Positions 46,168-54,945 are shown, counted from the stretch's first letter. The stretch: 64,000 nt of DNA from WTFY01 sp965205685 (GCA_965205685.1 OZ242174.1:186001-250000), one strand, 5' to 3'. Program-made: numbers and translations. Notes: generated by a model not told the origin, from the sequence alone.

Positions 46168-46996
46168 ATGAGCAGCGTTCATCTGCTTCATTCGCAATCT
46201 GATAAGCCAATCGGACACTTTGTTCGTATTGGCCATACAGGACATAGGGTGCTTGAAAGTTTGTATACGGCACGCCGAGTAAGTATCAGCCACGCGGTGT
46301 TTGATGCCAATCACATAAATAAACAGAAGGATCTACTTCATACGTTATTCGATGGGGGCACGGAAATCATACTCGATACCAAATGTGCAGAATTGGCTTT
46401 TGATGCTGGACTAAATTCCAGCATCAAGAACCTACCGTGGGCAGACCCATTTCGCAAACACTGGGTAGGTGACTGGGTGGGTAGTCAAGGTTTGCGCAAA
46501 GTTGAACAGATCGCAGAGTTCGCAATTAGAGCTGGTGTTAATGCTATTTTATCGCCAAGCCACCAAAATTGAGGGAGTCGATTCTGATTGGCTTAATGCA
46601 GACATTCAAATGATCAGTCAACTGCGTGACTTGTTAGATGAGTACGGTGCAAAACATATCAGGATAGATTGTCACTTGACACTATCTGTCAGTACTCTAC
46701 GCAACCTAAATGAAGTTTTGCAAATTTTACAAAAGATTGCGGACAAACCAGTCGGAAATATTTGGCTTCGCATTTCAAATCTTGGAATGAATGCATCTGT
46801 AACTGCTATCAAAAGACTTATTGATCTTGCTTGGAGTTTACAGAATTATCACACACCCTTAATTGCAGATAACGTTGGTGGTTTAACTGGGATCAGCTTA
46901 GCTGCATTTGGCGCAGTTGGTGGGATTAGTCATGGAATAGCTGAAAAAGAAAATCCGGACAATGAAAAAGGCGGGGTAACGTTATGGGGAATGTAA
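46168..46996 (+). pseudogene. Unknown gene upstream of the Xre/RES pair, broken by a frameshift
   Basis: Two overlapping frames join into one protein of about 275 residues. The first runs from ATG 46168 (MSSVHLLHSQSDKPIGHF, ribosome site AGAGGTG) and stops at 46572; the second continues as IEGVDSDWLNADIQMISQL to 46996. Removing one A from the AAAA at 46565-46568 restores a continuous frame (SPSHQIEGVDSDW). The pattern of strands and helices, with segments such as GGTEIILDTKCAELAFDAG, IADNVGGLTG and GAVGGISHGI, suggests a TIM-barrel-like fold, but I recognise no named family. It overlaps the Xre gene by 13 nt and probably belongs to that operon. Confidence 0.65.
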
Positions 46997-47322
46997 TAAC
47001 AAAGACGATAGATGAGTTAAAGGATCGTGGTAACTTGAGAGGGGTTGATGTAGCAAACGTAGCAAAAGTCTCGAAAGCTACTGTTTCTAGATGGTCAACT
47101 GGAAAAGCCGCACCTCACCCAAAAGCACAATTAGTACTATCAGACTTACTATATGTTGTTGGTCGCTTAAGTGAGTTTTATGATCCTGATGAGTCAAGAG
47201 CCTGGCTGTACTCCCGTAACGATTTGCTTGATGGCGAGATTGCTATGGAGCTTATCCATGAAAGCAGGACTGATGAAGTTCTACAAGCAATCGAACGATT
47301 GGATTCGCTGACCTATTTATAA
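46984..47322 (+). CDS. Xre-family antitoxin of a RES/Xre module
   Basis: A 112-residue protein. The N-terminal helix-turn-helix (VANVAKVSKATVSRWSTGKAAPHP) binds DNA, and the C-terminal half (FYDPDESRAWLYSRNDLLDGEIAMELI) matches the DUF2384 toxin-binding domain found in antitoxins of RES toxins. It would neutralise the downstream toxin and repress the operon. It starts inside the end of the upstream frameshifted gene and ends 24 nt before the toxin. Confidence 0.85.
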   Translation: MGNVITKTIDELKDRGNLRGVDVANVAKVSKATVSRWSTGKAAPHPKAQLVLSDLLYVVGRLSEFYDPDESRAWLYSRNDLLDGEIAMELIHESRTDEVLQAIERLDSLTYL

Positions 47323-47346
47323 CTGTAACAATGTATAGGTTAGTGA

Positions 47347-47904
47347 GTGATATCAAGAAGAAAAGTCATTGATCCGGCGTTACTTGATGCATTAGATAAT
47401 TTAGATAGTACGTTTTTTTGTGGTGATGTTTGGCGGGTAACATGGCCAGAACGAGATCCGTTGGTAGGGAGTTCTGGCGGAGGACGATGGTCTCCTGATG
47501 GGGGATTTGAGGCCGTTTACGCAAGTTTGGAGCCTGACGGTGCTTGTGCAGAAGCCTACTATCATTTGTCACGTGCCCCAGTGTTTCCTTCCTCAAAAAT
47601 GTTGCTTAATAAAATACATGCTGACTTAAAAAACGTATTGCAATTAGACATCAAGCAACTGCGACAGGTGGGAATTCCAGAACCGTTAGCCAATCGAATC
47701 GATTATGGGATTAGTCAGCAGGTAGGCGCAGCAGCCCACTTGTTGGACTTTGAAGCATTGATTGTTCCTAGTGCCAGATGGGATTGTTTGAATCTTGTTT
47801 TATTTTTGGACAGACTTGATATAGACGCACAGTTGGAAATCTTGAGGTCCACCCCAATTGACTGGCCGACATGGCATAAAGCCGCAAAAGAGAGGCAACC
47901 CTAG
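47347..47904 (+). CDS. RES-domain toxin
   Basis: A 185-residue RES-domain protein. The residues that define the family are visible: Arg30 (GDVWRVTW), the GGRW strand, Glu69 in SLEPDGACAEAYYH, and Ser142 in IVPSARW. Characterised RES toxins destroy NAD+ and stop growth, so this is the likely activity. The start is GTG at 47347. AT-rich like the rest of the island. Confidence 0.87.
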   Translation: MISRRKVIDPALLDALDNLDSTFFCGDVWRVTWPERDPLVGSSGGGRWSPDGGFEAVYASLEPDGACAEAYYHLSRAPVFPSSKMLLNKIHADLKNVLQLDIKQLRQVGIPEPLANRIDYGISQQVGAAAHLLDFEALIVPSARWDCLNLVLFLDRLDIDAQLEILRSTPIDWPTWHKAAKERQP

Positions 47905-48154
47905 TCAACTGCTATTTTCCTTTAGTTCTACCCAGGTAAGAATCTGAACTTTGCATGACTACGAATCGCCTGTTTTGGCGCAACGACTCTCACAGCACTG
48001 CTGGACTGTGTCACTGACTTAGTCCGATTTGTAGGCCAGTTAACCGTTGCAGTAATGTAGATAACACCACCCTAAATGCCTACAATACAAGGAAGTAGGC
48101 GCGTGTTGGGCGCGCCAACAAACCGGTTGTTTACAAATAGGTGAGTGTACGGCT
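47905..48154. other. Right edge of the RES/Xre island
   Basis: A 250-bp gap with no recognisable gene. A short inverted repeat TGTTGG/CCAACA around GCGCG lies near 48104-48120, next to AACCGGTT. Composition returns to GC-rich just beyond, inside gloA. No attachment site could be proven. Confidence 0.5.
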
Positions 48155-48550
48155 ATGGCTAAAATGATTCATTCAATGATCCGCGTTCTGGATGTTGAGC
48201 GCTCCAAAACCTTTTACGAGAAGGCGTTCAACATCAAGGAAAAACGCTATCTGGATTTTGACGATTTCGCCCTGGTGTACCTGGGCAACGACGAGAACGA
48301 TTTCGAGATCGAGCTGACCCTGAACAAGGGTCAAACGGAGCCCTATTCCCACGGCAACGGCTACGGGCACATCGCGCTTTGCGTCGATGACATCGATGCA
48401 GAGCATGAACGCATCAAGGCGCTCGGCTATGAACCCCAGGACATCGTCTCCTTCGCCCCCGGCGGGGAAGTGGTCGCAAAGTTCTTCTTTATGAAGGACC
48501 CGGACGGCTACGAGATCGAGGTGTTGCAAAGAGCTGGGGCCTACCAGTAG
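48155..48550 (+). CDS. gloA: Lactoylglutathione lyase (glyoxalase I)
   Basis: A 131-residue VOC-fold enzyme that converts the methylglyoxal-glutathione hemithioacetal to S-lactoylglutathione. The four metal ligands His6, Glu53, His72 and Glu122 are all present at the spacing of the E. coli enzyme. An AGGTGAG site precedes the ATG. A hairpin follows 20 nt after the stop codon. Confidence 0.93.
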   Translation: MAKMIHSMIRVLDVERSKTFYEKAFNIKEKRYLDFDDFALVYLGNDENDFEIELTLNKGQTEPYSHGNGYGHIALCVDDIDAEHERIKALGYEPQDIVSFAPGGEVVAKFFFMKDPDGYEIEVLQRAGAYQ

Positions 48551-48570
48551 GTCGCTAAACCCACACATCC

Positions 48571-48589
48571 GAGGGCCGGATCTGCCCTC
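48571..48589 (+). terminator. Hairpin terminator after gloA
   Basis: GAGGGC and GCCCTC form a six-pair stem with a 7-nt loop, followed by TGTCTGT. A moderate terminator candidate. Confidence 0.5.
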
Positions 48590-48678
48590 TGTCTGTGACC
48601 GGTATCGTGCCCATTCCCTGCAAGACACCCCCAATCCGGATACGGCGCCTATCTATTTGCAAGCTCTTCACAATCGAG

Positions 48679-48687
48679 TGCTAAAAT
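48679..48687 (+). promoter_or_regulatory. Extended -10 promoter of the MetX-like gene
   Basis: TGCTAAAAT joins a TGn extension to TAAAAT; TTGCAA lies upstream at 48657-48662 with a long 19-bp spacer. It is 92 bp before the start codon. Confidence 0.4.
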
Positions 48688-48778
48688 CACTGTTCTGAAA
48701 GCGCGCCGCCTGGCTTGGCTTGCCGGTGGTCGTCTTACAACAATCAAAATACATCGACGCTGAAGCGAGGAGACGCGA

Positions 48779-49825
48779 ATGGACAACGAATATTATTCCC
48801 AGGAAAACCACGGCCCGTACTCCATGTACGAACTGGGCGATTTCGAACTGGAATGCGGCAAAACCCTGCCTAACTGCCAGCTGGCCTATGCATGTTTCGG
48901 TGAGCTGAACGAAGACAAGACCAACGCGGTCGTTTTCACGGTCATGTTTTCCGGGACCAACAAGGCCATGGAGTCGTACATCGGCAAGGGCCTGGCACTG
49001 GATCCTGAAAAATACTTCATCATCGTGCCCAATCAGATCGGCAGCGGCCTGTCGACCTCACCGCACAATGCCCCGTTGCCGGACAACGGCGCGGACTTCC
49101 CGGACATCTCTATCGGTGATGACGTGCGTGCGCAGCATCAGTTGCTGACCGAGGAATTCGGCGTGAAGAGTATTGAGCTGGTGACCGGCTGGTCCATGGG
49201 TGCGCAGCAGACCTACGAGTGGTGCGTGCGCTATCCGGATTTGGTCAAGCGGGCCGCCCCGATCGGCGGCACGGCAAAGTGCACCCCGCACGACTCCCTG
49301 TACGTGGACGTGTTCTGCGATGCGCTGAAATCGGACCCGGCCTGGGAGGGCGGTCGCTATACGGATGCGCACGGCGTTGAGCTGGGCCTCAAGCGCATGG
49401 CTCACGTGTTCGCCCTGATGGGGAACTGCACGGAGTTCTACCGCCAGCAAAAATGGGAGGCGCTCGGCATCGACTCGCTGGACAACTATCTGACGGGCTT
49501 CTGGGAAGCCTGGTTCAAGCCCATGGACCCCAACAACCTGCTGTGCATGGCCTCGAAGTGGAAACACGGAGACGTCGGCGCCTTCACCGGGAAGAGCCTG
49601 GAAGCCACCTTGGGGGCCATTCAGGCCAAGGTGTTCGTCATTGCCTTCACCCATGACATGTTCATTCCTCTGGGCGACTGTCAGGCCGAGCAGCAGATGA
49701 TTCCCAACAGCGAGCTCAAGGAGGTGCCCACCCTGGCCGGGCATTTCGGCATGCTGGGCCTGCTGGAAGGCGATTTCGACCAGATCAACGGCTATTTGGG
49801 CGAGTTGCTGCAAACGGCACACTGA
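48779..49825 (+). CDS. MetX-like alpha/beta hydrolase (homoserine acetyltransferase family)
   Basis: A 348-residue alpha/beta-fold protein. The nucleophile elbow is GWSMGAQQ with Ser139; Asp293 (FTHDMF) and His322 (AGHFGM) complete the triad. The overall pattern follows the homoserine O-acetyltransferase family, but many such proteins have other acyl substrates, and no methionine genes lie nearby. A GAGGAG ribosome binding site fixes the ATG. It converges with the zinc-type permease gene. Confidence 0.83.
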   Translation: MDNEYYSQENHGPYSMYELGDFELECGKTLPNCQLAYACFGELNEDKTNAVVFTVMFSGTNKAMESYIGKGLALDPEKYFIIVPNQIGSGLSTSPHNAPLPDNGADFPDISIGDDVRAQHQLLTEEFGVKSIELVTGWSMGAQQTYEWCVRYPDLVKRAAPIGGTAKCTPHDSLYVDVFCDALKSDPAWEGGRYTDAHGVELGLKRMAHVFALMGNCTEFYRQQKWEALGIDSLDNYLTGFWEAWFKPMDPNNLLCMASKWKHGDVGAFTGKSLEATLGAIQAKVFVIAFTHDMFIPLGDCQAEQQMIPNSELKEVPTLAGHFGMLGLLEGDFDQINGYLGELLQTAH

Positions 49826-49914
49826 GCACAGACACCTCCGGACCTTTTCCTGGCGACCTCATGTGGGTCGTCAGGCGGGTCGTGCCGGACCTTAACCGCT
49901 GCTGTTGCGATGCC

Positions 49915-50667
49915 TCAATCTGATCGTACAGGCACCATCTTGCGATAAGGCAAGCGCATAGCAATCGCTGAGATGGCAAAACACAAAACGAGGAAGGGTC
50001 CTGCGGGCAAATCCATGATTGCCGATATCAGGACAGCCGCAACCACGGCAGCGGCACCGCTCATGTAGGCACGCAACAGAATGTAGCCCTGTCCCTTTCG
50101 TGCCGCCAGGGCCGGCAGAATAAGGCTTGCAAATACCACGTAGACACCGACCAACTGCACCGAGGCAGTAATCACCAGGGCAAACAGCAGGAAAAAACCG
50201 GTGCCGCTTTGAAGGCGCGGGGTTGTGAACCAGGCAATCATGAAAAGAACGTAGATCGGCAGGAAGGCGGCAATGTCTGCCCATGAGATGAACAGGATCT
50301 GGCCGGAGAGCACTTCGTTCAGCATCTTGCCTCCATGGGGGTCGTTGGCGAGGACAAGCAGGCCCAGTGAAGCGGTGACGATAAAGCTGCTGCCGATGAC
50401 CCCTTCCTGCTCGTCCGGCGAGACGCGCTCGATCCAGCGGAAGAACAGTGCGATGGCGATCCCGGCACCGAACGACACGCCCTGGTGCACCATCCAGAAC
50501 GGGTCTTCCAGCCACAGATTGAGCAGGATGAGGGCAAGTCCGACCACTTGTGCCGTGGCCAGATCAATAAACACGATGCCGCGCTTGAGAACCTCGATCC
50601 CGAGCGGGGCATGGGCGGCCAGGACGATCAAGCCGGCCACCAGACCCGGGGCAAGGATGTCAAGCAA
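49915..50667 (-). CDS. Zinc/manganese-type ABC transporter permease
   Basis: A 250-residue ABC-3 family permease with about seven hydrophobic segments, including LGIEVLKRGIVFIDLATAQVVGLAL, the family's conserved coupling region. It would form the inner-membrane channel for metal uptake with the binding protein encoded just upstream. The start is TTG at 50667, one base after the binding-protein stop codon. No ATPase gene lies in the operon, so this permease must use one made elsewhere. Confidence 0.87.
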   Translation of the reverse strand: MLDILAPGLVAGLIVLAAHAPLGIEVLKRGIVFIDLATAQVVGLALILLNLWLEDPFWMVHQGVSFGAGIAIALFFRWIERVSPDEQEGVIGSSFIVTASLGLLVLANDPHGGKMLNEVLSGQILFISWADIAAFLPIYVLFMIAWFTTPRLQSGTGFFLLFALVITASVQLVGVYVVFASLILPALAARKGQGYILLRAYMSGAAAVVAAVLISAIMDLPAGPFLVLCFAISAIAMRLPYRKMVPVRSD

Positions 50668-50668
50668 G

Positions 50669-51604
50669 CTAAGGTCGATTACCAGCCTCCTGCAGCAATG
50701 TCAGTGTGACATCGAACAGGGAGAAGAGATCTTGCACCTCGGGATGGCCACCCACGGTGTAGGGAAGTTCCACCATTGGAACTGCGGTTTTCCTGAAAAG
50801 CCAGTCCGCGGCATCTGCGGGCTCAAAAGGTGCGAGCAGGATCGCCTTGGCATCGCTGTCCCGTGCCACCTCGAGTACCTGCGCGAGTTGTGATGCCGTC
50901 GGTGGAATTCCTGGAGTCCGTTCAAGCGAGGCAACCCGTTCCAGTCCGGCCCACTGCAGCAGGTAGGTCCAAGACTTGTGATAAACGATCACCTTCATGC
51001 CACGCAGATGTTCTACGCGTTCCTGCCATCTCGCCATTGCATCCGCCCAGCGGGCCTGGAAGGAAGAGAGGCGCTCCCGGTACGCATCGGAACGGGAGGG
51101 ATCGATGCGTACCAGACGGAGTGCCAGCACTTCAGCGAGAGTAGCGATGTTTCGGGGGTCGAGGTGAACATGTGGATTTCCGCTCGGGTGAATATCGCCA
51201 AGGCTGCGGTCGATGATTTCGGGTCGCTCCAGCACCGTGACGTGATCGGCCGCCATGATGTGGCCCGGCTGGCCCGGCTGGACAATCTGCCGGGCACCCC
51301 TTTGCATCAGTACCGGCAGCCAGCCGACTTCAAGCTCTGCACCGGAACAGAACACGATGTCCGCTCTGCGCACTTTCGCAATCAGGCTTGGACGGGCACG
51401 GATGTAGTGTGCATCCTGCCGCCCATGGGTTGCCGAATGAACGATCACGTCATCCCCGCCGATTTCCTCGGCGAGCGCCGCCCACTCGGGTTCACAGGCC
51501 AGTATGCGGATCGGGTCCTGAGTTGCGGCCAGAGTGACGAGTGTGCTGCAAAGCGCCACACACAGGAGCGCTGCTTGCAAGCCCTTCACGGTTAAGCCTC
51601 CCAT
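50669..51604 (-). CDS. Periplasmic zinc-type binding protein (ZnuA-like)
   Basis: A 311-residue cluster A-I solute-binding protein with a signal peptide ending near residue 27. Predicted metal ligands are His66 (DAHYIRA), His145 (NPHVHLDP) and His209 (VYHKSWTYL), the usual three histidines of zinc-type members. It lacks the histidine-rich loop of classic ZnuA; that feature is instead in the neighbouring outer-membrane protein. It starts 3 nt after that gene ends. Confidence 0.87.
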   Translation of the reverse strand: MGGLTVKGLQAALLCVALCSTLVTLAATQDPIRILACEPEWAALAEEIGGDDVIVHSATHGRQDAHYIRARPSLIAKVRRADIVFCSGAELEVGWLPVLMQRGARQIVQPGQPGHIMAADHVTVLERPEIIDRSLGDIHPSGNPHVHLDPRNIATLAEVLALRLVRIDPSRSDAYRERLSSFQARWADAMARWQERVEHLRGMKVIVYHKSWTYLLQWAGLERVASLERTPGIPPTASQLAQVLEVARDSDAKAILLAPFEPADAADWLFRKTAVPMVELPYTVGGHPEVQDLFSLFDVTLTLLQEAGNRP

Positions 51605-51607
51605 AGT

Positions 51608-53167
51608 CTAGAAGCTGTGCGCGGCATGAGCACCAAGACTCATGATGTATTGCAGGATGAACTGGTCGTCGTCTTCTCCGTTGAAGGACTCCCGGTTGTA
51701 CTGGAATCGTATGCGCCCGAACTCGCTGTTGGTCCAGTCGATCATGGCGCTCAGCGAATAGGGGTCGTGGGACAACTCCGCATCATTGGGCGTGGAGAGG
51801 CGTGAGTAACGGGTACCAACTCTCCAGTTGGGATGGAACTTGTACACCGCCTGGGCATACCAGCCACGGCTGTCTGCGCTGAGCGACTCGGTGACGTCGT
51901 CAAGGTGCACTTCACACGTCGAGTGGTCGTTCGGATCCGTACACTCCTCATGCTCTTCCTGCAACGTGTAATCGCCCGATTCGTCGCGCCAGAAATACTC
52001 GCTCTGGAGGATCAGTTCACGCTCTTTCGCATTGCCGGTGGGTGCCCAGGTATAGCGAAAATCAATCGCGTAAAGGCTTGAATCGCCCGTGAACATTCCA
52101 TCGGACAGGAATTCGGCCAACTCCATGTGTTCCTCGTGTTCCTCGTGTTCCTCATGCCCGTGTTCATCTTCTTCGTGCTCGTCGTGCCCGTGTTCATCTT
52201 CTTCGTGCTCGTCGTGCCCGTGCTCCTCGTGTTCCTCATGTTCCTCATGCCCGTGTTCCCCATGAGCATGGGCATGTCCGCCACTGCGGTTGTAAGCTTT
52301 TCCGTCAAGCACGTAGCCGCCGATCCTCCAGGCCGAATTGGCACCGATGTCGCCACCGAACCGCACATAGGCGGACCCGGCATTGCGACCGTCCCTAGAG
52401 CCCCCGAAAGGCATGTCATCACCGCGAAAGATTCCGGCACCGACTTCTCCGTAGAGGTCTCCGGGCAAAACGAGGGCGACCTCCAGACCGTCGTCATTGA
52501 AATGACCGTCCAGGAATGCGCGGTAGGGCAGTGGGCGGTCGGTGAAATCGTCTGCGTGCTGGTGCTGCTCGTTCAGGTAACCGAATGTCCACAGTGCACG
52601 CCCTGCCTTGACACGCATACCGTCCGGCAAACCGGCCCCGGGGAGGGTCTGGATATACGCTTCTTCGAGTTCGAGCTCGGTCGGCTCGCCGGCATGAACG
52701 CCAAGGCCGAGTGTGAGGTTTCCAAAAAACTTGTCGTCTACATTGCCTGAAAGCGTGATTTCGCTGTGACCCAGCGTGAGGCCCTCATCCGGACGCTCGC
52801 CATGGTGGCCGAGCTGGAAACCGGGGATGCCCGTCTGCTCCTCGGAATATTCCGACAGCATGCCGTTGAATACGACGCCGATCGCCGGATTGAAGCTGTT
52901 GTCAGCAACCTGCCGGGACGGGCGTGCGATCGGGGTGTGTGCGTGTACCGTGTCCGCCACCCGGGATTCGCCCTTGAGCGCTTCCACCTGGGCTTCAAGC
53001 TCTGCGATGCGTTTTTCGTAATCATGCTTGAGAATCTGGATTTGTTTAGCCAGTTCCTCTGTGGTGGGTGCCGGTTGTGAATGGGCCACAGAGGCGGCCA
53101 CCAGAATCGCCAACCCGATCACACATGCACGCACAACACCGAAAATTTCATTGCTCACCAATTTCAC
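51608..53167 (-). CDS. Outer-membrane porin-like protein with a histidine-rich loop
   Basis: A 519-residue exported protein. After a signal peptide (about residues 1-30) comes a short coiled coil (about 35-66), as in trimeric porins, then a beta-barrel ending in aromatic strands and a C-terminal phenylalanine. A loop around residues 298-348 is made almost wholly of His, Glu and Asp (EHGHDEHEED repeats), suited to collecting zinc. It starts with GTG at 53167 behind GGGAGGT, and heads the operon with the binding protein and permease. A Zur-like palindrome lies 45 bp upstream, so zinc control is likely. Confidence 0.82.
   Translation of the reverse strand: MKLVSNEIFGVVRACVIGLAILVAASVAHSQPAPTTEELAKQIQILKHDYEKRIAELEAQVEALKGESRVADTVHAHTPIARPSRQVADNSFNPAIGVVFNGMLSEYSEEQTGIPGFQLGHHGERPDEGLTLGHSEITLSGNVDDKFFGNLTLGLGVHAGEPTELELEEAYIQTLPGAGLPDGMRVKAGRALWTFGYLNEQHQHADDFTDRPLPYRAFLDGHFNDDGLEVALVLPGDLYGEVGAGIFRGDDMPFGGSRDGRNAGSAYVRFGGDIGANSAWRIGGYVLDGKAYNRSGGHAHAHGEHGHEEHEEHEEHGHDEHEEDEHGHDEHEEDEHGHEEHEEHEEHMELAEFLSDGMFTGDSSLYAIDFRYTWAPTGNAKERELILQSEYFWRDESGDYTLQEEHEECTDPNDHSTCEVHLDDVTESLSADSRGWYAQAVYKFHPNWRVGTRYSRLSTPNDAELSHDPYSLSAMIDWTNSEFGRIRFQYNRESFNGEDDDQFILQYIMSLGAHAAHSF
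52156..52215 (-). repeat. Two perfect 30-bp tandem repeats in the His-rich loop
   Basis: Units 52156-52185 and 52186-52215 are identical and a partial third follows. They encode the decapeptide EHGHDEHEED. Slippage here would change loop length in steps of ten residues and keep the frame. Confidence 0.85.
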
Positions 53168-53211
53168 TGCTACCTCCCATAGGTACGAAACACGGCTATG
53201 TTCTTTTGAAC

Positions 53212-53224
53212 GTTACACTATAAC
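53212..53224 (-). promoter_or_regulatory. Zur-box-like palindrome
   Basis: GTTACACTATAAC differs at one base from the core GTTATANTATAAC of proteobacterial Zur sites. It lies 45 bp before the porin start. A further half-site TATAACAT lies at 53237-53244. Zur represses zinc uptake genes when zinc is plentiful. Confidence 0.65.
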
Positions 53225-53336
53225 ATATTGGAAGAGTATAACATCACAGGTCATGCAGATTGCAGGTGTGGCCCGCTCGGCGTTCAGGTTGCTCAGCATC
53301 GGGATCGTGGGCATCGGCCAAACAGGAGACTGCGTG

Positions 53337-53897
53337 TCAGCGCAGTCCCAGCACCTGTCGGGGGCCTCCAAAACCCGCCTTTTGAAGGAGTGAGTCTGTC
53401 TCAGACGTTCGCTTCTTGTTCTCATCGACCCAGATCGCCGTGTCCCGGTAGGCCGCAATGACAGGCGCGGGAAACCGGTGTTCCATGGCGCCGGCGACGA
53501 CCAGGGCCAGGTACCAGTCGAACGGTTTCAGTCCGGGCTTTATGCATTCCTGCAGTGCGATGTAGGTGGCTACGGTTTTGCAAGCTCCAGTATTAGTCAC
53601 CGTGACCTCGAAACCATCCTCCCGGCGATAGCCGTACTCCACGTTGTCGAGAGGTTCACGTTCATCGGTATCGATCTCGAAGATCACACCATGCACGCGC
53701 TTTCCATGGGACGGGACCAGGGTGGCTTTTCCGGAACCATCTTTGCCTACTTTCGAGTATTCCAGCGCGAAATGATCGACCCAGGCGTTTGCTAAATATT
53801 GCGCTGAGGGACACCGGTCCAAAGTTGTGAGCCTGCCGGTCAGCAGGTTGGACCCATACGCGAAGTAGGGAAACCGGCTCAGGTCTCGGCCAGCCAG
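53337..53897 (-). CDS. Gamma-glutamylcyclotransferase-like protein
   Basis: A protein of the GGCT/AIG2 fold, recognised by FAYGSNLLTGRL near the N-terminus and HGVIFEIDTDEREPLDNVEYGY, whose Glu in LDNVEYGY is at the catalytic position. Family members release 5-oxoproline from gamma-glutamyl compounds. The conserved N-terminus lies upstream of the first standard start codon: a TTG at 53822 would cut off the YGSN motif. A CTG at 53897 stands 7 nt after a perfect AAGGAGG and gives about 186 residues, so CTG initiation inside the end of hemB is proposed. The start is therefore uncertain. Confidence 0.7.
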   Translation of the reverse strand: MAGRDLSRFPYFAYGSNLLTGRLTTLDRCPSAQYLANAWVDHFALEYSKVGKDGSGKATLVPSHGKRVHGVIFEIDTDEREPLDNVEYGYRREDGFEVTVTNTGACKTVATYIALQECIKPGLKPFDWYLALVVAGAMEHRFPAPVIAAYRDTAIWVDENKKRTSETDSLLQKAGFGGPRQVLGLR

Positions 53898-54874
53898 CGG
53901 GCCGCCTCCTTGGCAAAGTACGTCAGGATGGCATCGGCGCCCGCGCGCTTGATGGCAAGCAACGACTCCAGCACGCTGCTTCGCTCCTCAAGCCAGCCGT
54001 TTTGTGCGGCGGCCTTGAGCATGCTGTACTCACCGCTGACCTGGTAGACGAAGGTCGGCATGCCGAATTCCTGCTTGGTGCGGCGCACGATATCCAGGTA
54101 CGGCAGGCCCGGCTTGATCATGACGATGTCCGCGCCCTCCTCGATGTCGAGTGCCACCTCGCGAAGCGCCTCGTCGGAGTTGGCCGGGTCCATCTGGTAG
54201 GAATACTTGTCCCCGCCTGCTAGATTCGCAGCAGAGCCCACGGCATCGCGGAAGGGCTCGTAAAAGGCCGAGGCATACTTGGCGGAATAGGCCAGGATCC
54301 GCGTGTTGTGAAAGCCGTTGATCTCCAGGCTGTGGCGGATGCTGCCGATGCGCCCGTCCATCATGTCCGAGGGTGCGACGATGTCGGCCCCGGCGCGCGC
54401 ATGCGAGAGGGCCTGCTCGGTGAGCACCTCGACGGTGGCATCGTTCATCACGTAGCCCTTGTCGTCGATCAGCCCGTCCTGCCCGTGCGAGGTGAACGGG
54501 TCCAGGGCCACGTCGCTGATCACGCCGAGTTCGGGCACGGCCTGCTTGAGGGCGGCGATGGCACGCTGGGCAAGGCCGTCCGGGTTGCAGGCCTCCTCGG
54601 CCTGTTCGGATTTCTTGTCGGCAGCGATCACGGGAAATAGGGCCACTGCCGGGATGCCGAGCGCATGTGCCTGTTCGGCCTCCTCGAGCAGATCGTCGAG
54701 GCTGAGGCGCTCGATACCCGGCATGGAGGGTACGGCCTCGCGCCCTGCGTCTTCATGCACGAATACCGGCCAGATCAGGTCTGTGGCCTGCAGGCGGTGT
54801 TCTCGCATCAGCTCACGCGAGAACGCATCGGCGCGCATCCTGCGCATGCGGGTGCTGGGATAGCGAGGGCTCAT
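53879..54874 (-). CDS. hemB: Delta-aminolevulinic acid dehydratase (porphobilinogen synthase)
   Basis: A 331-residue enzyme that joins two 5-aminolevulinate molecules in tetrapyrrole synthesis. The catalytic lysines lie in LAYSAKYASAFYEPFRDA and MIKPGLPYLD, and the EACNPDGLAQRA segment is conserved. The zinc-binding triple-cysteine cluster is not evident, so a magnesium-dependent type is likely. Its 3' end overlaps the GGCT-like gene. Confidence 0.97.
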   Translation of the reverse strand: MSPRYPSTRMRRMRADAFSRELMREHRLQATDLIWPVFVHEDAGREAVPSMPGIERLSLDDLLEEAEQAHALGIPAVALFPVIAADKKSEQAEEACNPDGLAQRAIAALKQAVPELGVISDVALDPFTSHGQDGLIDDKGYVMNDATVEVLTEQALSHARAGADIVAPSDMMDGRIGSIRHSLEINGFHNTRILAYSAKYASAFYEPFRDAVGSAANLAGGDKYSYQMDPANSDEALREVALDIEEGADIVMIKPGLPYLDIVRRTKQEFGMPTFVYQVSGEYSMLKAAAQNGWLEERSSVLESLLAIKRAGADAILTYFAKEAARWLAET

Positions 54875-54945
54875 GGGGGTTTCAGGCCTCCTGGCTGTGG
54901 GCGTTTGCCGATAGTAGCAAAGGTCGCCTGTGCTGTCTTGGAGGC

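Noticed and set aside
52156..52215. Tandem 30-bp units as a possible CRISPR-like array
   Set aside because: The units are directly adjacent without spacers and lie in a coding frame.
52127..52750. Plus-strand frame with a hydrophobic repeat (FLVFLVFLMPVF)
   Set aside because: It is the reverse reading of the His-rich repeat in the porin gene, not a membrane protein.
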